This document shows positions 42,401 to 52,861 of a DNA stretch of 64,000 nt, piece by piece. Location: NCBI RefSeq assembly GCF_026151205.1, contig NC_087074.1:4216001-4280000 (forward strand), written 5' to 3'. The position numbers and the translations under genes are program-made. Under the pieces are notes generated by a model. It was given only the letters and a program-made list of their open reading frames with translations, ran no database searches and was not told the origin of the DNA. How positions within the stretch are numbered: position 1 is the stretch's first letter; each line of letters starts with the position of its first letter. The stretch is from Bolinopsis microptera (Eukaryota > Ctenophora > Tentaculata > Lobata > Bolinopsidae).

Positions 42401-45400
42401 AAACAGCTGTACGTTTGATAAGAGCCACCAACCTGCTATAAAGCGACTGCAAAACGACAAACTAAGATTTGGGTGTACTGCTATCCTAGTGTAGTAAACT
42501 ACAGGCTTGTGCCCTTTCTTAAGGTTATAATGACTACATGAATATATTCAGATCACCCTTATGTGAAGCTCAAATCAAGGTGTCCCCTGTCCAGCACAGT
42601 GTAATGTAGAAGTAGCCACTACTTTGTTACTCGCGCCAAAGTACAAAAGAGTCTCATCCATGATTTAGATTAGAATTCATGGTAGATTTTACACCTATAC
42701 TGTCATCTGAATTGGAAATAGCACCTTGGTAAGATCAGCTGCAATGCCACTGCATCTCACATACTAAATATACTAAACTATATAGCTGTAATATATAGAT
42801 CCCCCTATTCTTACCTCTCAGGGTAACTTCCGTCCATCTCTGAAAACACAACAAGGATCGCACACAACCAAACGATCCTAAATACAAATACAGTCCTCGA
42901 TAGCGATTACAACTTACGTTTACAGGTCCTGTAATAAGAGCCTAATGATCCATCGGTCTCTCTATACAACCAATCATTGTACAGTACTAGATCGATAAAT
43001 ATTATGTTCGATCATTCGTCCGTTTGGGCAGTAGTACTGTCAACTTATCGGACCAACAGACTACATCAGGAGAGCAATTAAAAACAAAAATAATTACAAA
43101 GCAGCCTAACGATAAAGCTTTATAAAGGTACGGTTATGTTGCAAATGGGTGTTAAGCATTTCCGTTTGGTGACGTCAGAGCCTTGGTGTGGGCGAGGTGG
43201 TCCCTGTGATATCTGGTACAGTAGACCCGTGTATATTGGTAGTGTGAGGTTCTGATTTACTACCAGGGTATTGAGCAGGTGAGTGTGATATTCTTAATGA
43301 GATCGTGTGAGAAAGTCTTTGTAACTTTGTCAGATCATGAAATTGGGTTTTGTAAATATTTATCATATATTTTGTCAGTTCCTCAAGTTGAGATCGTAAC
43401 AATGTACCTATTTCCTATCCTAAGTAATCATATTAAACTATTAAATGCCGTTGGCACAACTGACAAACTCAATCTAAAATAAACTAATTTTAGATCAGTT
43501 CACTAACAGACATTTTTATTTTAGGTAGTTATGACCATGATCACCAGCACTCTGTCCAGCAGCGAGATCGCAAACAAGGTAAACCCTCCCAAAACTCGGA
43601 AAGGAAAGAAGATCCTCGAGTCGAGAGAATCCCTGATTGTTGAAAATGACAAGAAAACGATCATCCTGAAGGGAGCCAGCACAAGTGGTATAGTTAATGA
43701 CGTTTTAGCGGATCTATTTAAAGTCAGACGACAAAACTCAGCGATGATGAATCAGAATAATCCTTTCCTCCCATTTGAAGATTCAGCGCCTCTCTGTGAG
43801 CTGATGAAGAAGAAAGACGCCAGTTTGTTTGTATTTGGAAGCCACAACAAAAAGAGACCCCACAACTTGGTCTTTGGTAGAACTTTCGATGGAAAGATTC
43901 TCGATATGATAGAATTTGGGGTAACAAACTTCAAGAAACTGAGCCAGTTCAAATCAACTAAAGTTCCTCTGGGTGCCAAGCCTTGTTTAATTTTCAATGG
44001 TGACGTGTTTGAAAAATTTCCCGACTGGGGGATTATTCAGAACTTTTTCTGTGACTTTTTCTGTACCACAAAAACGAGCTCAATCAACCTTCAAGGACTC
44101 GAATACGTAATATCAATCAGTGCAGTTGAACCAGATAACCTCCTGATAAGATCATATGAAGTGAACATGAAGAAGTCCGGAGCTGATTCCCCTTACGTTG
44201 AGCTTGTTGAGATTGGTGTTTCTTTAGATTTAAAGTTGAGAAGATCTCAATTTGCTCCAGCGGACATCAGGAAGCATGCATTGAAGGTTCCCAAAGCAGC
44301 GAAGATTGGAAAGACAAAGAATATTACACACGACATGGCGGGAACCAAACTTGCTACTGTTCACATGACCAAGCAGAATATTCAGGAGATGCCTCAATCC
44401 AAGATGAAGGGATCGTCTAAAAAGAGGGAGGCTAAAATGGAGGGAGCAGTTAAAAAGGCAAAGGTTGAAAAAGTTGAAAGTTCGCCAGATGTTGAGGAAG
44501 AAGCTATGGAAACTTCGTGAAGAGGGTGTGACGGGCTTTTTAATCTTTAACTCAGAGCTGACTTGACGAGAGTTTAATTTATTTATTTTATAACGGTGTC
44601 AGGATTTTTATTCGAACCAGTTTAGTTGCAGTTTTATCCGTTTTTATGATTGTTTTATTGCTTCACCCTGAACTTAAATACAATTAAGACTGAAATTTTG
44701 TCTCCACAAAATTTAGTCATAAATAATATGATTTAGTAACGATAAAGTTCCCTTACCATATCTGTTGATACCATGATTGCACTGAAAGAAGTAACTCTCG
44801 CTTCTTGCCGAGCGATGGTCCATTACTTGAACAAATCCGAGTGTCAATAACTGCATTCTAACATGTCACAATAGAAAAAATAAATACAAGTCCAGCAAAT
44901 AAAAGTGTCATTTAAAGATTTTACAATGTTGGCCCGAATTTTGAATATATCGCATAAATAAGCAGGGAGTAAGTCCTAAACCGGCGAATTTTTTCCGTAC
45001 TGAGATCAACAAACCTGCAAGTCTTAATCTTAAGAACTAAGAAAACCTTCTATTTGTCTAATTCCTTTATAGTCCAGGAACAAAGGTATAAGTTATACCT
45101 CAGTTGTACTATTTAACAATATATAATACTTAGTTTCAATGCATAACCTAAGTTTGTAATTTTACTACACATCATCGAGCCTGACAACCTACCTGTCATA
45201 ACTTAGCCTGCATAATTACATAATTATGCATAATTACGTGATTACATTACAGTCTTTACAGGGTAATTCTCTGTCCTATCTCTCTAGGTTTGATCTAAAT
45301 CCCTTTGATCCCAGGATGCTTGTATGCTCTCTAATTACAGACAATATGGTTGTAGTTGTAGACAGCTTCAATCATGGAATTAAGGCTAAATAGTAAATAT

Positions 45401-48400
45401 TGATCTTCCTCCGCGAATGTTCTGGCATTTAAGTCTAAGATCAATGGCATTTCCAATAAAGATTGCAAAAAAGAATGCTGAACAATTCTGGTGAACTAAA
45501 GTCTTATAAATTAGTTCTCGGATGTCATGAAGAATTTACTTGTAACCTCTTGAGAATGTGCACGATAAAAAATTGCGATAATTAATTTTCTAATTCCGAT
45601 AAAGGTTGCACGTTAACGAAAATTAATTATATTTTTAGGAAAACCAACAACAATTCACTCATTAATTGATTAAGCTTTTATCTAATTTATTACGTCATAA
45701 ACTAACGGGGTGCCGCCCCCAGGGAGTGCGGAGGAAAGATGCACCTGCGGGATGCCCAATACCAGAAAGCTCACACAGACTTCTTTGAAGCGTTCAAGAA
45801 TTACGATGAGTCTGGTAGCCCGCGGAGGACAGCGTGTCTCAAGTACCTGGTACTTGCGAGCATGCTCATGAAGTCCAACATCAACCCCTTCGACTCCCAG
45901 GTTTATATTTCAGTTCCGAGCTCCGAGTGTCTTAGCTCCTTAAACTATTTAAGATAGTGTCCTTATCGTGAACACCGTAACCAACTCAATTTAAATTATG
46001 TTTCGTTGTTGTGATGTTAGTCAGGGTGGTAATGGGTATCTGATTTCAGGAGGCAAAGCCGTATAAGAATGACAAGGAAATAATAGCCATGACAAACCTG
46101 GTAAAGTAAGTGACTTCCTGCTGAACTTAGTGACCCTGTTGAAACTAGTGACCTAGTTGAAACTAGCAACCCTGTTGAAACTAGTGTCCTAGTTGAAACT
46201 TGAAACTAGTGACCTAGTTGAAACTAGTGACCCTGTTGAACCTAGTGACCCTGTTGAACCTAGTGACCCTGTTGAAACTAGTGACCCTGTTGAAACTAGT
46301 GACCCTGTTGAAACTATTGACCCTGTTGAAACTAGTGACCCTGTTGAAACTAGTGACCCTGTTGAAACTAGTGACCCTGTTGAAACTAGTGACCTAGTTG
46401 AAACTAGTGACCTAATTGAAACTAGTGACCCTGTTGAAACTAGTGACCCTGTTGAAACTAGTGACCTAATTGAAACTAGTGATCTAGTTGAAACTAGTGA
46501 TCTTGTTGGAAACTTAAACTTAGTCGGTCTCGACTTTTCTAAATCATCTCCTTTATCCGTGAATTCCCACGAAAGTTCCTTGAAATGTAACTGTTTCAGT
46601 GCGTACCAGAGCAGCGACATCGAGCAGTTTCAGGCGATTATAAAGGAGCACCACAGTAGCGTTATGGGGGACACCTTCATCAGGGAGCACATTGAGGACC
46701 TCCTTAAAAACATCAGAACAGAGGTTAACAAGTTACTAGGGCTGTTTTCACTTTTCCCAGGCATAGCTGCGGATTGGAATGTTGTAATTATATAATGTGC
46801 CGTTACGTTCGCTTAATTACTGTTTTATTATCCTACTTGATATTCCCCGCAGCTCTTAGCCATGTCTTCAAGAGGTTTGAATAATATACTAGTGAAGAAG
46901 TACTTTACGTATGTTTTTAGCTAAACAGTTGAACTGTCAGGTGCTGGTTAAGGTTATAAAACCATACACCCGATTAAAGATTGAGTTTGTGGCGAACGTA
47001 CTCGGGGTTTCAAATGAAGAGGTTTGAAAAAGTTATTTTATAAAATGTATCCTAGTTGATTTACTATAAATCCATTGAATGTATTATTTTATATAGGTTA
47101 TTGTATTTTCTATCAAAGTCAACACAAAAATATTGGAAGTCAAGAAGTAAGAAAGCTGCAAATGCAAAACAAGCACCTTCGACCAACTCTAGACTTACCG
47201 TGTGATAACCGTACTCGCGTTAACGACCTCCACTGGTCAGCGTTGTCATGGCAACCCCGACCTCCACAACGCAACTAATCTCTCCTGCAGCTCTGCCGTG
47301 TTAACAGCTTCATCAGGGAAAAGTAATGAGTAGTGTTCTAGGAATCTGTCGTGAAGTCTAACTCCTATCGTCGGAACATAACGATAAATGGGACAATATC
47401 TGAACTTGTCACGTGATCGGTAATACCGTAATTGTCGACTACATGAATATATGGGATGGCTGGTTAGTGTCATCAAATTCTGTTGGCAACCGAATAAAAT
47501 AATTGTCGGTTAATTTATTAACTAAAAGTTAATAGTCTTGAAGATGACGGTCATTCAGATGGACCCACATCCAGAAATGTCCTTCCAGATACAAATAACT
47601 TATTATACGTGCCAGGTGCCTTGCAGAGTAGATGGAACCATGTCCTAAAAAAACGTATGAGTGCGGAAAACTTAAATGTTCGCACAGGCAGCACCGGAAT
47701 TGAAGATATGATTGCCGCAGGCTAAATTTTTTGGCGATTTTGCCCACGCAGAAAGCCTAGAAGTAATTTGGCAGTAAAGATAATTTTCAAACACAGTTTC
47801 GAGAACGATTCAAAGAACTGTAGGGTTTTTCCTCCTTTATTTGTCAACAATTTTGGATTTTTTTTTTAAAAATTTTTTATCTAGACACTTATTTTACTTC
47901 GGAGTATTCCAACAGCCATATTGTTACACAAGTGCAACCAGCCAATTACAGGAAGCCGAAGGATTTGTTTTTAGCCATTGACGGTTAAGGTAGTGTGTAC
48001 CATACTTTCTTCGCCCGAGACTTTGCTGCAATGTGCAGCTCCTCATTTAACCCTCACACCCGATTTCTCGAATATTCGGCTGAGTAGACCGGGGGGCTGC
48101 ATAGACCACTCATGATCCTTAGCTGAACGTCAACGACGCTCACCCCACGACCAGGCAGACAGTGGGATTTGAACCCGCAACCTCACGATTGCAAAGCTGG
48201 CTAACCAACTGCGCTAACCAACTGCGCTACCTGGCCGATTGTTTTTAGAAAATTTCCTCTTTACCCCAAAAGAGTTTGACGATTTTGCCCTCGCAGATGA
48301 AGAAGCAATTTGGCAATATAGATCATTTATATTGTTGTGTTGATCATTTTCAAAATTGAGATCGTAGCCTTTTAAAATTTAAAATTTCCTCTTTGGCAGT

Positions 48401-51400
48401 TGGCACCAAAAATTTACTCGCAGATTATCTACCGATCTGCTATGTTTCTGGATGTGGGAAGATGGAGTATTAGTTTGTTTTGATACACAACTATGTAACT
48501 ATGATTCTGGAATTTGATTTTGAATTGGATTGATAGTCAAAGGACACTCGAGTTTAAAGGATATTTTAAAAATAACTCCTAAAATATTGATCTACATATG
48601 ATATTTATAATTATATCTACTAGAAATATAATTAAACGAACTTTTTCAAACGCGCCCATACATTAATACGAGAATCTACCACAACGTTCCCAAAATGGTC
48701 GGCATGGTCAAACCTTCTACTGTGACTTGTGATTACTTCAAGTTGCGTTTTATCATGATTATCTTAATTTAAATAGTTGCAAAACCAACTGCTGATAAGC
48801 AGTGTTCCGACAGATAAATTCCCGTTAACCATGGGACAATTGAATAGTTCTCTTGCATGAGAAATATAGAATTATAGAAATTATATAATTGCGATAACGT
48901 GTTTCTTAAACTCACAATCTATGTTGGACGGATAACTACATGCATTATCATAATAATCACCATGAAGGTCTAGATATTAGGGGGGAGGGGGCAACACCAC
49001 CCACCCTAATATCGATAAAGTTTCTTTTCTTTATTTTTAGATCAAACAGCCTCGTCTCCTCTGGCATCTTCCACAACGATAGTTCCGCCATTTTCATTCT
49101 TATCTGCCGCAATGTTGACTAAAGCCACGGGTTGTTTTTCACTTGAGGCGCGTTTTTCAGGACCGAACGAGAGCTTTGAACTAAAGAACTTTTTCAAGGG
49201 ATCTTGAAGCATTTTAGGAAGCATACTGTAATCGTTACAAGTACAACACAAATCACAATCAAAACAACAACGGTACGAACGGTTGTAAACACTGTGGAAC
49301 CAAGAACGCTAAGCTGGCAATCGCAAAATGCTTCAGAATTATCTAGGTTGAACTTGGTTGAGTTGGTATATCCGCACTTGCAGTCTTGGAACGCTGAACT
49401 AGGGCAGTAGACATCAGGATCTGTTGATTCTTTGATTATCTGTTTCTCCTCAAGTTGATCGTCGTGTTCTGTTCTAAATGTAAAACAGTTGACATTCCCG
49501 TAATTTCCGAAGCTCATGTCCCTTCTACAGAATGATAAAGTAGGCCGTTCGCAGCGTATTCCGGAGGAGCAATATTGGTTCCAGCAGGCAAGGGTCTCGG
49601 ATGTAGCACCGACCAGCAAACATGCTGCCGATGAGAGTAGCAGACACCACGAGGTAGTTGATTTCATTCCCTAAAATATGTTCACGATTAGAAATGGGGA
49701 GCAACTAGTTTCTCGCAGTGATCCGATCCGCCACGCCGCTGCCGATAGTTTTTGGCAGCGCCAAAGAAATTCAGCTTCAGCGGTTAAGAACAATACATAT
49801 TTTGTTTACAGTCGCCTTGGTAATGCTGTAATGCTTGAGCCAGGTCACTTTGCACTCATTGTTGCGCGAAAAGAAACAGCGCTGGTACAGTGATGTTTAA
49901 TGTTCATGTACTGGCCAGGGACTCCACGAATTTCTTGCGGTTGTTAAAACACGTTGTGGCAAATCTAGCAACGACTCTCGTGAGGTGGACTTGACTTTCG
50001 TTCGTGGTTAATTCAATGATTTCACTGTTGTTGCTGAACAAGAGAAACGTTACTCTAACAAGCATTCTTGACGCACGTGCAGTGCAACCAGAAGAACGTA
50101 TCACGAAGAATTGTACAGTCTACAGACACGCGTAGCTGGCCGGATATCCGAGCAATTCTTAAATTTTATCATTAGCAGAGTGAAATTGAGGGAATTTGAA
50201 TTTTTAAATGATCAAATAGGTATTATTCTAGAGCGTAAAGGTGAATATGTTTATGTACCGAAATTTGGGCCGAACATTTTTTGAACATTTAAAATATAAT
50301 TTGAAACATTACAGTAACGTTATTCAAATCTCAAACAGAAACAGTATATAACAAAGTTTTGTGTTTTGATCATATGATCGTGGATGTATAGTGATTGATT
50401 GCATAATTTTGAATTTGATTGATGGTGATTGTGAGTGAGAAGATGTTTGAAGTGCCAGCCAGTAACTCTGTCAAATGAACAGCCCAATGAAGAGCGAATG
50501 AGCGCAATTGCGCAGGAACAGCAGAGAGGGTGGCACACACAGAAAGGACGAAACAAAAAAGAAAAAACGCCGTGCGCGGTAAGCTTGCCTATGTCTGAGA
50601 GCTGGTGTTACCTGGCAAGAGGCCTCGAAGGAGGTGCCGTGGTGGAGTGTGAAGGGAAAGTTCGAGAGCACGGCAGCTCTAACTGATGATGATGATTGAA
50701 GAAGGAGGTCGAGCGGGAAGCTCAGACCGACGAATGGTGTCAAAATCGCAAAATAAATAAATTCTGTTGACACCGCTATACACGGGTTCCTGCTAGTATG
50801 CATAAAGATTACGATGTAAGTGTAACACTGTAACACTGTAACACTGTAACACTGTAACACTGTAACACTGTAACACACTCCAATTGATAATAAATTAATT
50901 GAACAGTTACAGCAATAAATGGACCATAGGGCAAACTTGATGTACCTGATCCCACTAAAACTAAGGTAAAACGTTCTATATTAAAATAATTTGTCGATGC
51001 TTTGCGGTAGAGATTGAATCATGTAATCAATGACTGATGTCTGTTACTGTTAGTCTTATAATTCAGATATAGGGTGAGTCGTGTAACTGAGTCATGTAAC
51101 TGTCCCGAATGTGCACCGCTCAACAGCGCGCCGCCTATAAATAAAAAACAGCAAACACTACGACTCACTGGTCTCCCGACACCTAAACCGGACAAAATGG
51201 AAGTACAACAAGCAAATAGGTATAACTGGTCCCGAGACCCGGTACATTTAAACTGCTCAGTTCTCGTGTGGCTGTGTTATGCCAGAGCTCAGATAAACTA
51301 ACGACCGGTATATATGATATATGTGTACATTCTATATATCAGTAACCACAGGCATATTTTGAATATTTGAGAGGAGAGCTACACGTACGAATTATAGACA

Positions 51401-52105
51401 TAATATACACAAAATGGAATATAAGAAGGAGTCATTTGTACTACATACTTATTTTTCCCGTCCTGATATTAGACGTCGAGAGCCGTGATTGGTGATCTTA
51501 CCTTTTTAAAACGTGCAATAATTCAGTTTACTCACGGAGGGAAATAAAATTACTTTAGAAGTTAGCAAATCGTTGTTTTCATGTAAGAAAGAAATTTTCG
51601 AAATAGTTTTAAAAAATAAGGAGCAGTGTAACATTCTTTTGACCACGGGGCATATTCCAAGAGTTAAAATGGGTTGGGGTTGTAAAATATAACTACACTA
51701 CATAATACTAGAGCTGAATTTAAATTTTCAATAAAAGTGCCCATTAAATATTAATTTACGTAATATTATTTAATATTTAAATGAACATTTCCAAAAAAGT
51801 AGCTATAGAATATCAACTTTCACTATAGTTTAAAATCTTCTAATATTTATCTCTGTTAATCATAACAATATGTGTCTTAAATCTTGACAGGAAATATCCT
51901 CTAGGTGGAACAACTACTGATTGGGTGCATACTGGACGGGGCAGTGAAAGGCAAGATAGACCAGCTCAGTAACACCTTAGTTCTTGACAAAGAACAGGAA
52001 TCTCACCAACTCAGGATGTCTGGCTTGTCCGCATGGACTAAACAGATAAACGAACTGAGCGAGAAGTTAAATGTGACCGCCGGAGGAGGACCTGGTATGC
52101 GGTGA
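36462..52105 (+). CDS. COPS2: COP9 signalosome complex subunit 2
   Basis: Ten exons join in phase to give 449 residues (human 443): 36462-36517, 36674-36861, 37038-37162, 37322-37520, 37980-38121, 45723-45900, 46050-46105, 46600-46723, 46941-47021 and 51905-52105. CSN2 is a PCI-domain subunit that docks cullin-RING ligases on the deneddylating COP9 signalosome. The acidic N-terminus ([20 protein letters not shown]), the TPR-like repeats ([31 protein letters not shown]) and the CSN2 signature [20 protein letters not shown] are plain. The PCI winged-helix end is in the last three exons ([44 protein letters not shown]). Introns 5 (7.6 kb) and 9 (4.9 kb) each host other genes, and intron 7 carries an 18-bp minisatellite. 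Confidence 0.96.
38684..41062 (-). CDS. Unrecognised SAP-like / coiled-coil protein nested in COPS2 intron 5
   Basis: Exons on the minus strand are 41062-40958, 39991-39802, 39547-39414, 39231-39076 and 38947-38684, with matching phases (0,1,0,0) and standard splice sites; 282 residues. The first exon may extend upstream as 5' UTR to an acceptor near 41085. Exon 2 contains [20 protein letters not shown] followed by [13 protein letters not shown], which resembles a SAP-type helix-extended-loop-helix. Later exons are helical with heptad-like text ([42 protein letters not shown]), then a Pro/Ser/Arg-rich segment and [13 protein letters not shown] at the end. I do not recognise the family; a nucleic-acid or scaffold role would be a guess. 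An alternative first coding exon at 40494-40219 also splices in phase to exon 2. Confidence 0.65.
40219..40494 (-). CDS. Alternative first coding exon, basic repeats
   Basis: From an ATG at 40494 to a GTAAAG donor after GVYQ, 276 nt, phase 0. It would splice directly to the exon at 39991 ([10 protein letters not shown]). An acceptor, GCTATCAG, lies just upstream of the ATG, so there may be a further 5' UTR exon. The peptide is strongly basic with three degenerate repeats of about 20 residues ([37 protein letters not shown]). Read without splicing it ends at a stop at 40147. Either an alternative promoter product of the SAP-like gene or a small separate gene fits. Confidence 0.45.
41197..42837 (-). 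CDS. Unrecognised basic/serine-rich protein, two exons
   Basis: Exon 1 is 42837-42815 (MDGSYPE plus two bases) with donor AG/GTAAGAAT and is preceded by an acceptor TTTTCAG. Exon 2 is 41797-41197, acceptor CATTTTAG, in phase; 207 residues. The protein is rich in Arg, Lys and Ser ([32 protein letters not shown]) with several RxxS-type sites and a Ser/Glu-rich middle, and has no signal peptide or membrane span. It looks intrinsically disordered. No family is recognised. A donor-like CAT/GTAAGC at about 41266 could give another isoform. The tiny first exon makes the 5' end less certain. Confidence 0.45.
43531..44520 (+). CDS. RPF2: Ribosome production factor 2 homolog (Brix domain)
   Basis: Single-exon ORF of 329 residues from the ATG at 43531, lying on the same strand as COPS2 inside its intron 5. 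The Brix domain covers about 30-240, with [61 protein letters not shown] and [13 protein letters not shown]. The C-terminal tail is Lys-rich ([19 protein letters not shown]). RPF2 works with RRS1 in the nucleolus to load the 5S RNP into pre-60S ribosomes. TTTATTTTAG at 43524 resembles a 3' splice site, so a non-coding first exon is likely. AATAAATACAAG near 44878 is a possible poly(A) signal. Transcription within an intron of COPS2 implies its own promoter. Confidence 0.95.
   Translation: MTMITSTLSSSEIANKVNPPKTRKGKKILESRESLIVENDKKTIILKGASTSGIVNDVLADLFKVRRQNSAMMNQNNPFLPFEDSAPLCELMKKKDASLFVFGSHNKKRPHNLVFGRTFDGKILDMIEFGVTNFKKLSQFKSTKVPLGAKPCLIFNGDVFEKFPDWGIIQNFFCDFFCTTKTSSINLQGLEYVISISAVEPDNLLIRSYEVNMKKSGADSPYVELVEIGVSLDLKLRRSQFAPADIRKHALKVPKAAKIGKTKNITHDMAGTKLATVHMTKQNIQEMPQSKMKGSSKKREAKMEGAVKKAKVEKVESSPDVEEEAMETS
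44521..45722. other. 3' part of COPS2 intron 5, no gene
   Basis: AT-rich DNA after RPF2. It ends in the acceptor GCCGCCCCCAG before COPS2 exon 6. No ORF, RNA gene or element is supported. Confidence 0.5.
46133..46512. repeat. 18-bp minisatellite in COPS2 intron 7
   Basis: About 21 copies of an 18-bp unit CTAGTGACCCTGTTGAAA with minor variants (GACCTAGTTG, GATCTAGTTG). Because 18 is divisible by three, both strands stay open by chance (ETSDPV-type and STGSLV-type repeats). The exons around it splice over it, so it is not coding. Confidence 0.9.
47022..47976. other. Start of COPS2 intron 9
   Basis: No gene is supported. A segment near 47735-47790 (GGCGATTTTGCCCACGCAG then AATTTGGCAGTA) recurs in diverged form at 48279-48325, on the other side of the SINE, so a small duplication or a shared repeat family lies here. 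Confidence 0.4.
47977..48236 (-). mobile_element. tRNA-derived SINE
   Basis: The minus strand begins GGCCAGGTAGCGCAGTTGG and has GCGGGTTCAAATCCCACTG about 60 bases on; these are A-box and B-box-like Pol III promoter elements. GGCCAGG can pair with CCTGGTC after the T-arm, giving a seven-pair acceptor stem. The D-arm sequence GCGCAGTTGGTTA is duplicated and the anticodon stem does not close well (loop TTTGCAA, possibly Ala or Cys), so it is not a working tRNA. An unrelated 170-bp body follows. The insertion is flanked by GATTTGTTTTTAG at 47962 and GATTGTTTTTAG at 48237, a probable target-site duplication. Confidence 0.8.
48250..49041. other. Intron sequence of COPS2, no gene
   Basis: AT-rich, with a diverged copy of the 47735 segment near 48279. 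Nothing else is recognised up to the minus-strand gene. Confidence 0.4.
49194..49667 (-). CDS. Secreted/type I single-pass membrane protein, cysteine-rich, in COPS2 intron 9
   Basis: 157 residues from the ATG at 49667. A typical signal peptide (about 1-23: [19 protein letters not shown]) is followed by an ectodomain with about 14 cysteines in C..C, CKCG and CDCQ arrangements and an NST N-glycosylation site. A membrane span ([19 protein letters not shown]) sits at about 132-150, and a short tail (KCFKIP) ends at a stop. The cysteine pattern vaguely recalls small GPI or three-finger ectodomains but I cannot assign a family. The adjacent frame from about 49209 to 49042 is open and would give a 50-residue charged cytoplasmic tail ([17 protein letters not shown]); a one-base change near 49200 would join them. 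Confidence 0.6.
   Translation of the reverse strand: MKSTTSWCLLLSSAACLLVGATSETLACWNQYCSSGIRCERPTLSFCRRDMSFGNYGNVNCFTFRTEHDDQLEEKQIIKESTDPDVYCPSSAFQDCKCGYTNSTKFNLDNSEAFCDCQLSVLGSTVFTTVRTVVVLIVICVVLVTITVCFLKCFKIP
49668..51904. other. 3' part of COPS2 intron 9
   Basis: No supported gene. It contains the 8-bp tandem array at 50817-50878 and otherwise AT-rich sequence with short unsupported open frames. Confidence 0.4.
50817..50878. repeat. 8-bp tandem repeat (CACTGTAA)n
   Basis: Seven near-perfect copies of CACTGTAA, a simple microsatellite inside COPS2 intron 9. Confidence 0.9.
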
Positions 52106-52861
52106 AGGGTGTTAAATGCCACGTCACTTTGAATGAGTATGACGGTATCTGGGTTGGAATTTGGTCAGTGACCCGAGCTGAGGGCTAGTGGCTTGCAATC
52201 AATATGGATGAGATAACTCGTGGACTGGGCCACAAATCAACAAAAAGACGTTCAAATTAATGAAAAGTCCTCCGGGAAAGTAGGATGAGGGAATTTATTG
52301 CTTTTTACCTTTTCTACAGAAAAAAGGATGCAATTTTGCCAGTCTTTGGAGATCAATTATTAAGTTTTAAACCATTAAATCTATATTTGATAGTATTTAA
52401 ACGCTGTTGATTGTTATTTCATACCTTGATTATAATAGTTTGACATCTTGTTATCTGGTAGTTTCACAGTTTACAAACTACGCATCTGAATTAAAACACA
52501 TCGGCTTGAAATGAATTTAATACTACAACTCAATTGTAGCTGTACAAATCTATAGTCATCCAGCTTATTCCAGGGCAAATATTCAATGAGAAATGGGATT
52601 GAATTGGACTGTGTAACAAATTATAATAAATGTATACATTGCAAGATTGATCTACAGGCAAACAAGTAAGTTCTCTACCTAGCTTGCTAGTCTATTGCTT
52701 ACCTAGCTTGCTAGTCTATTGCTTACCAAGCTTGCTAGTCTATTGCGTACTTTGCGAGAAGCTCGAAAAGAGCGCCGCGCATTGTATTGGAACTGGCGTG
52801 CCAGGTAAGTATCAGTAAGTTCTTCATCTCTCATCTGAGCTCAGAACACTCTTGTGTTACT
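52106..52861. other. Convergent intergenic region between COPS2 and the membrane-protein gene
   Basis: This holds the 3' ends of two converging genes. AATAAA at about 52625 may serve COPS2. Three 24-bp repeats lie at 52676-52746. No gene is supported. Confidence 0.45.
52676..52746. repeat. 24-bp tandem repeat, three copies
   Basis: The unit TACCTAGCTTGCTAGTCTAT plus TGCT is repeated three times; the last copy reads CCAAGC in place of CCTAGC. It contains the palindrome CTAGCTTGCTAG. Confidence 0.85.

Noticed and set aside
46189-46795. Open frames of 143 and 200 residues on both strands at the 18-bp repeat
   Set aside because: They are explained by a tandem unit divisible by three; the true COPS2 exon 46600-46723 uses the frame only after a splice acceptor.
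48159-48238. Functional tRNA gene
   Set aside because: The D-arm is duplicated and the anticodon stem does not close; the flanking direct repeat and 3' body show a SINE.
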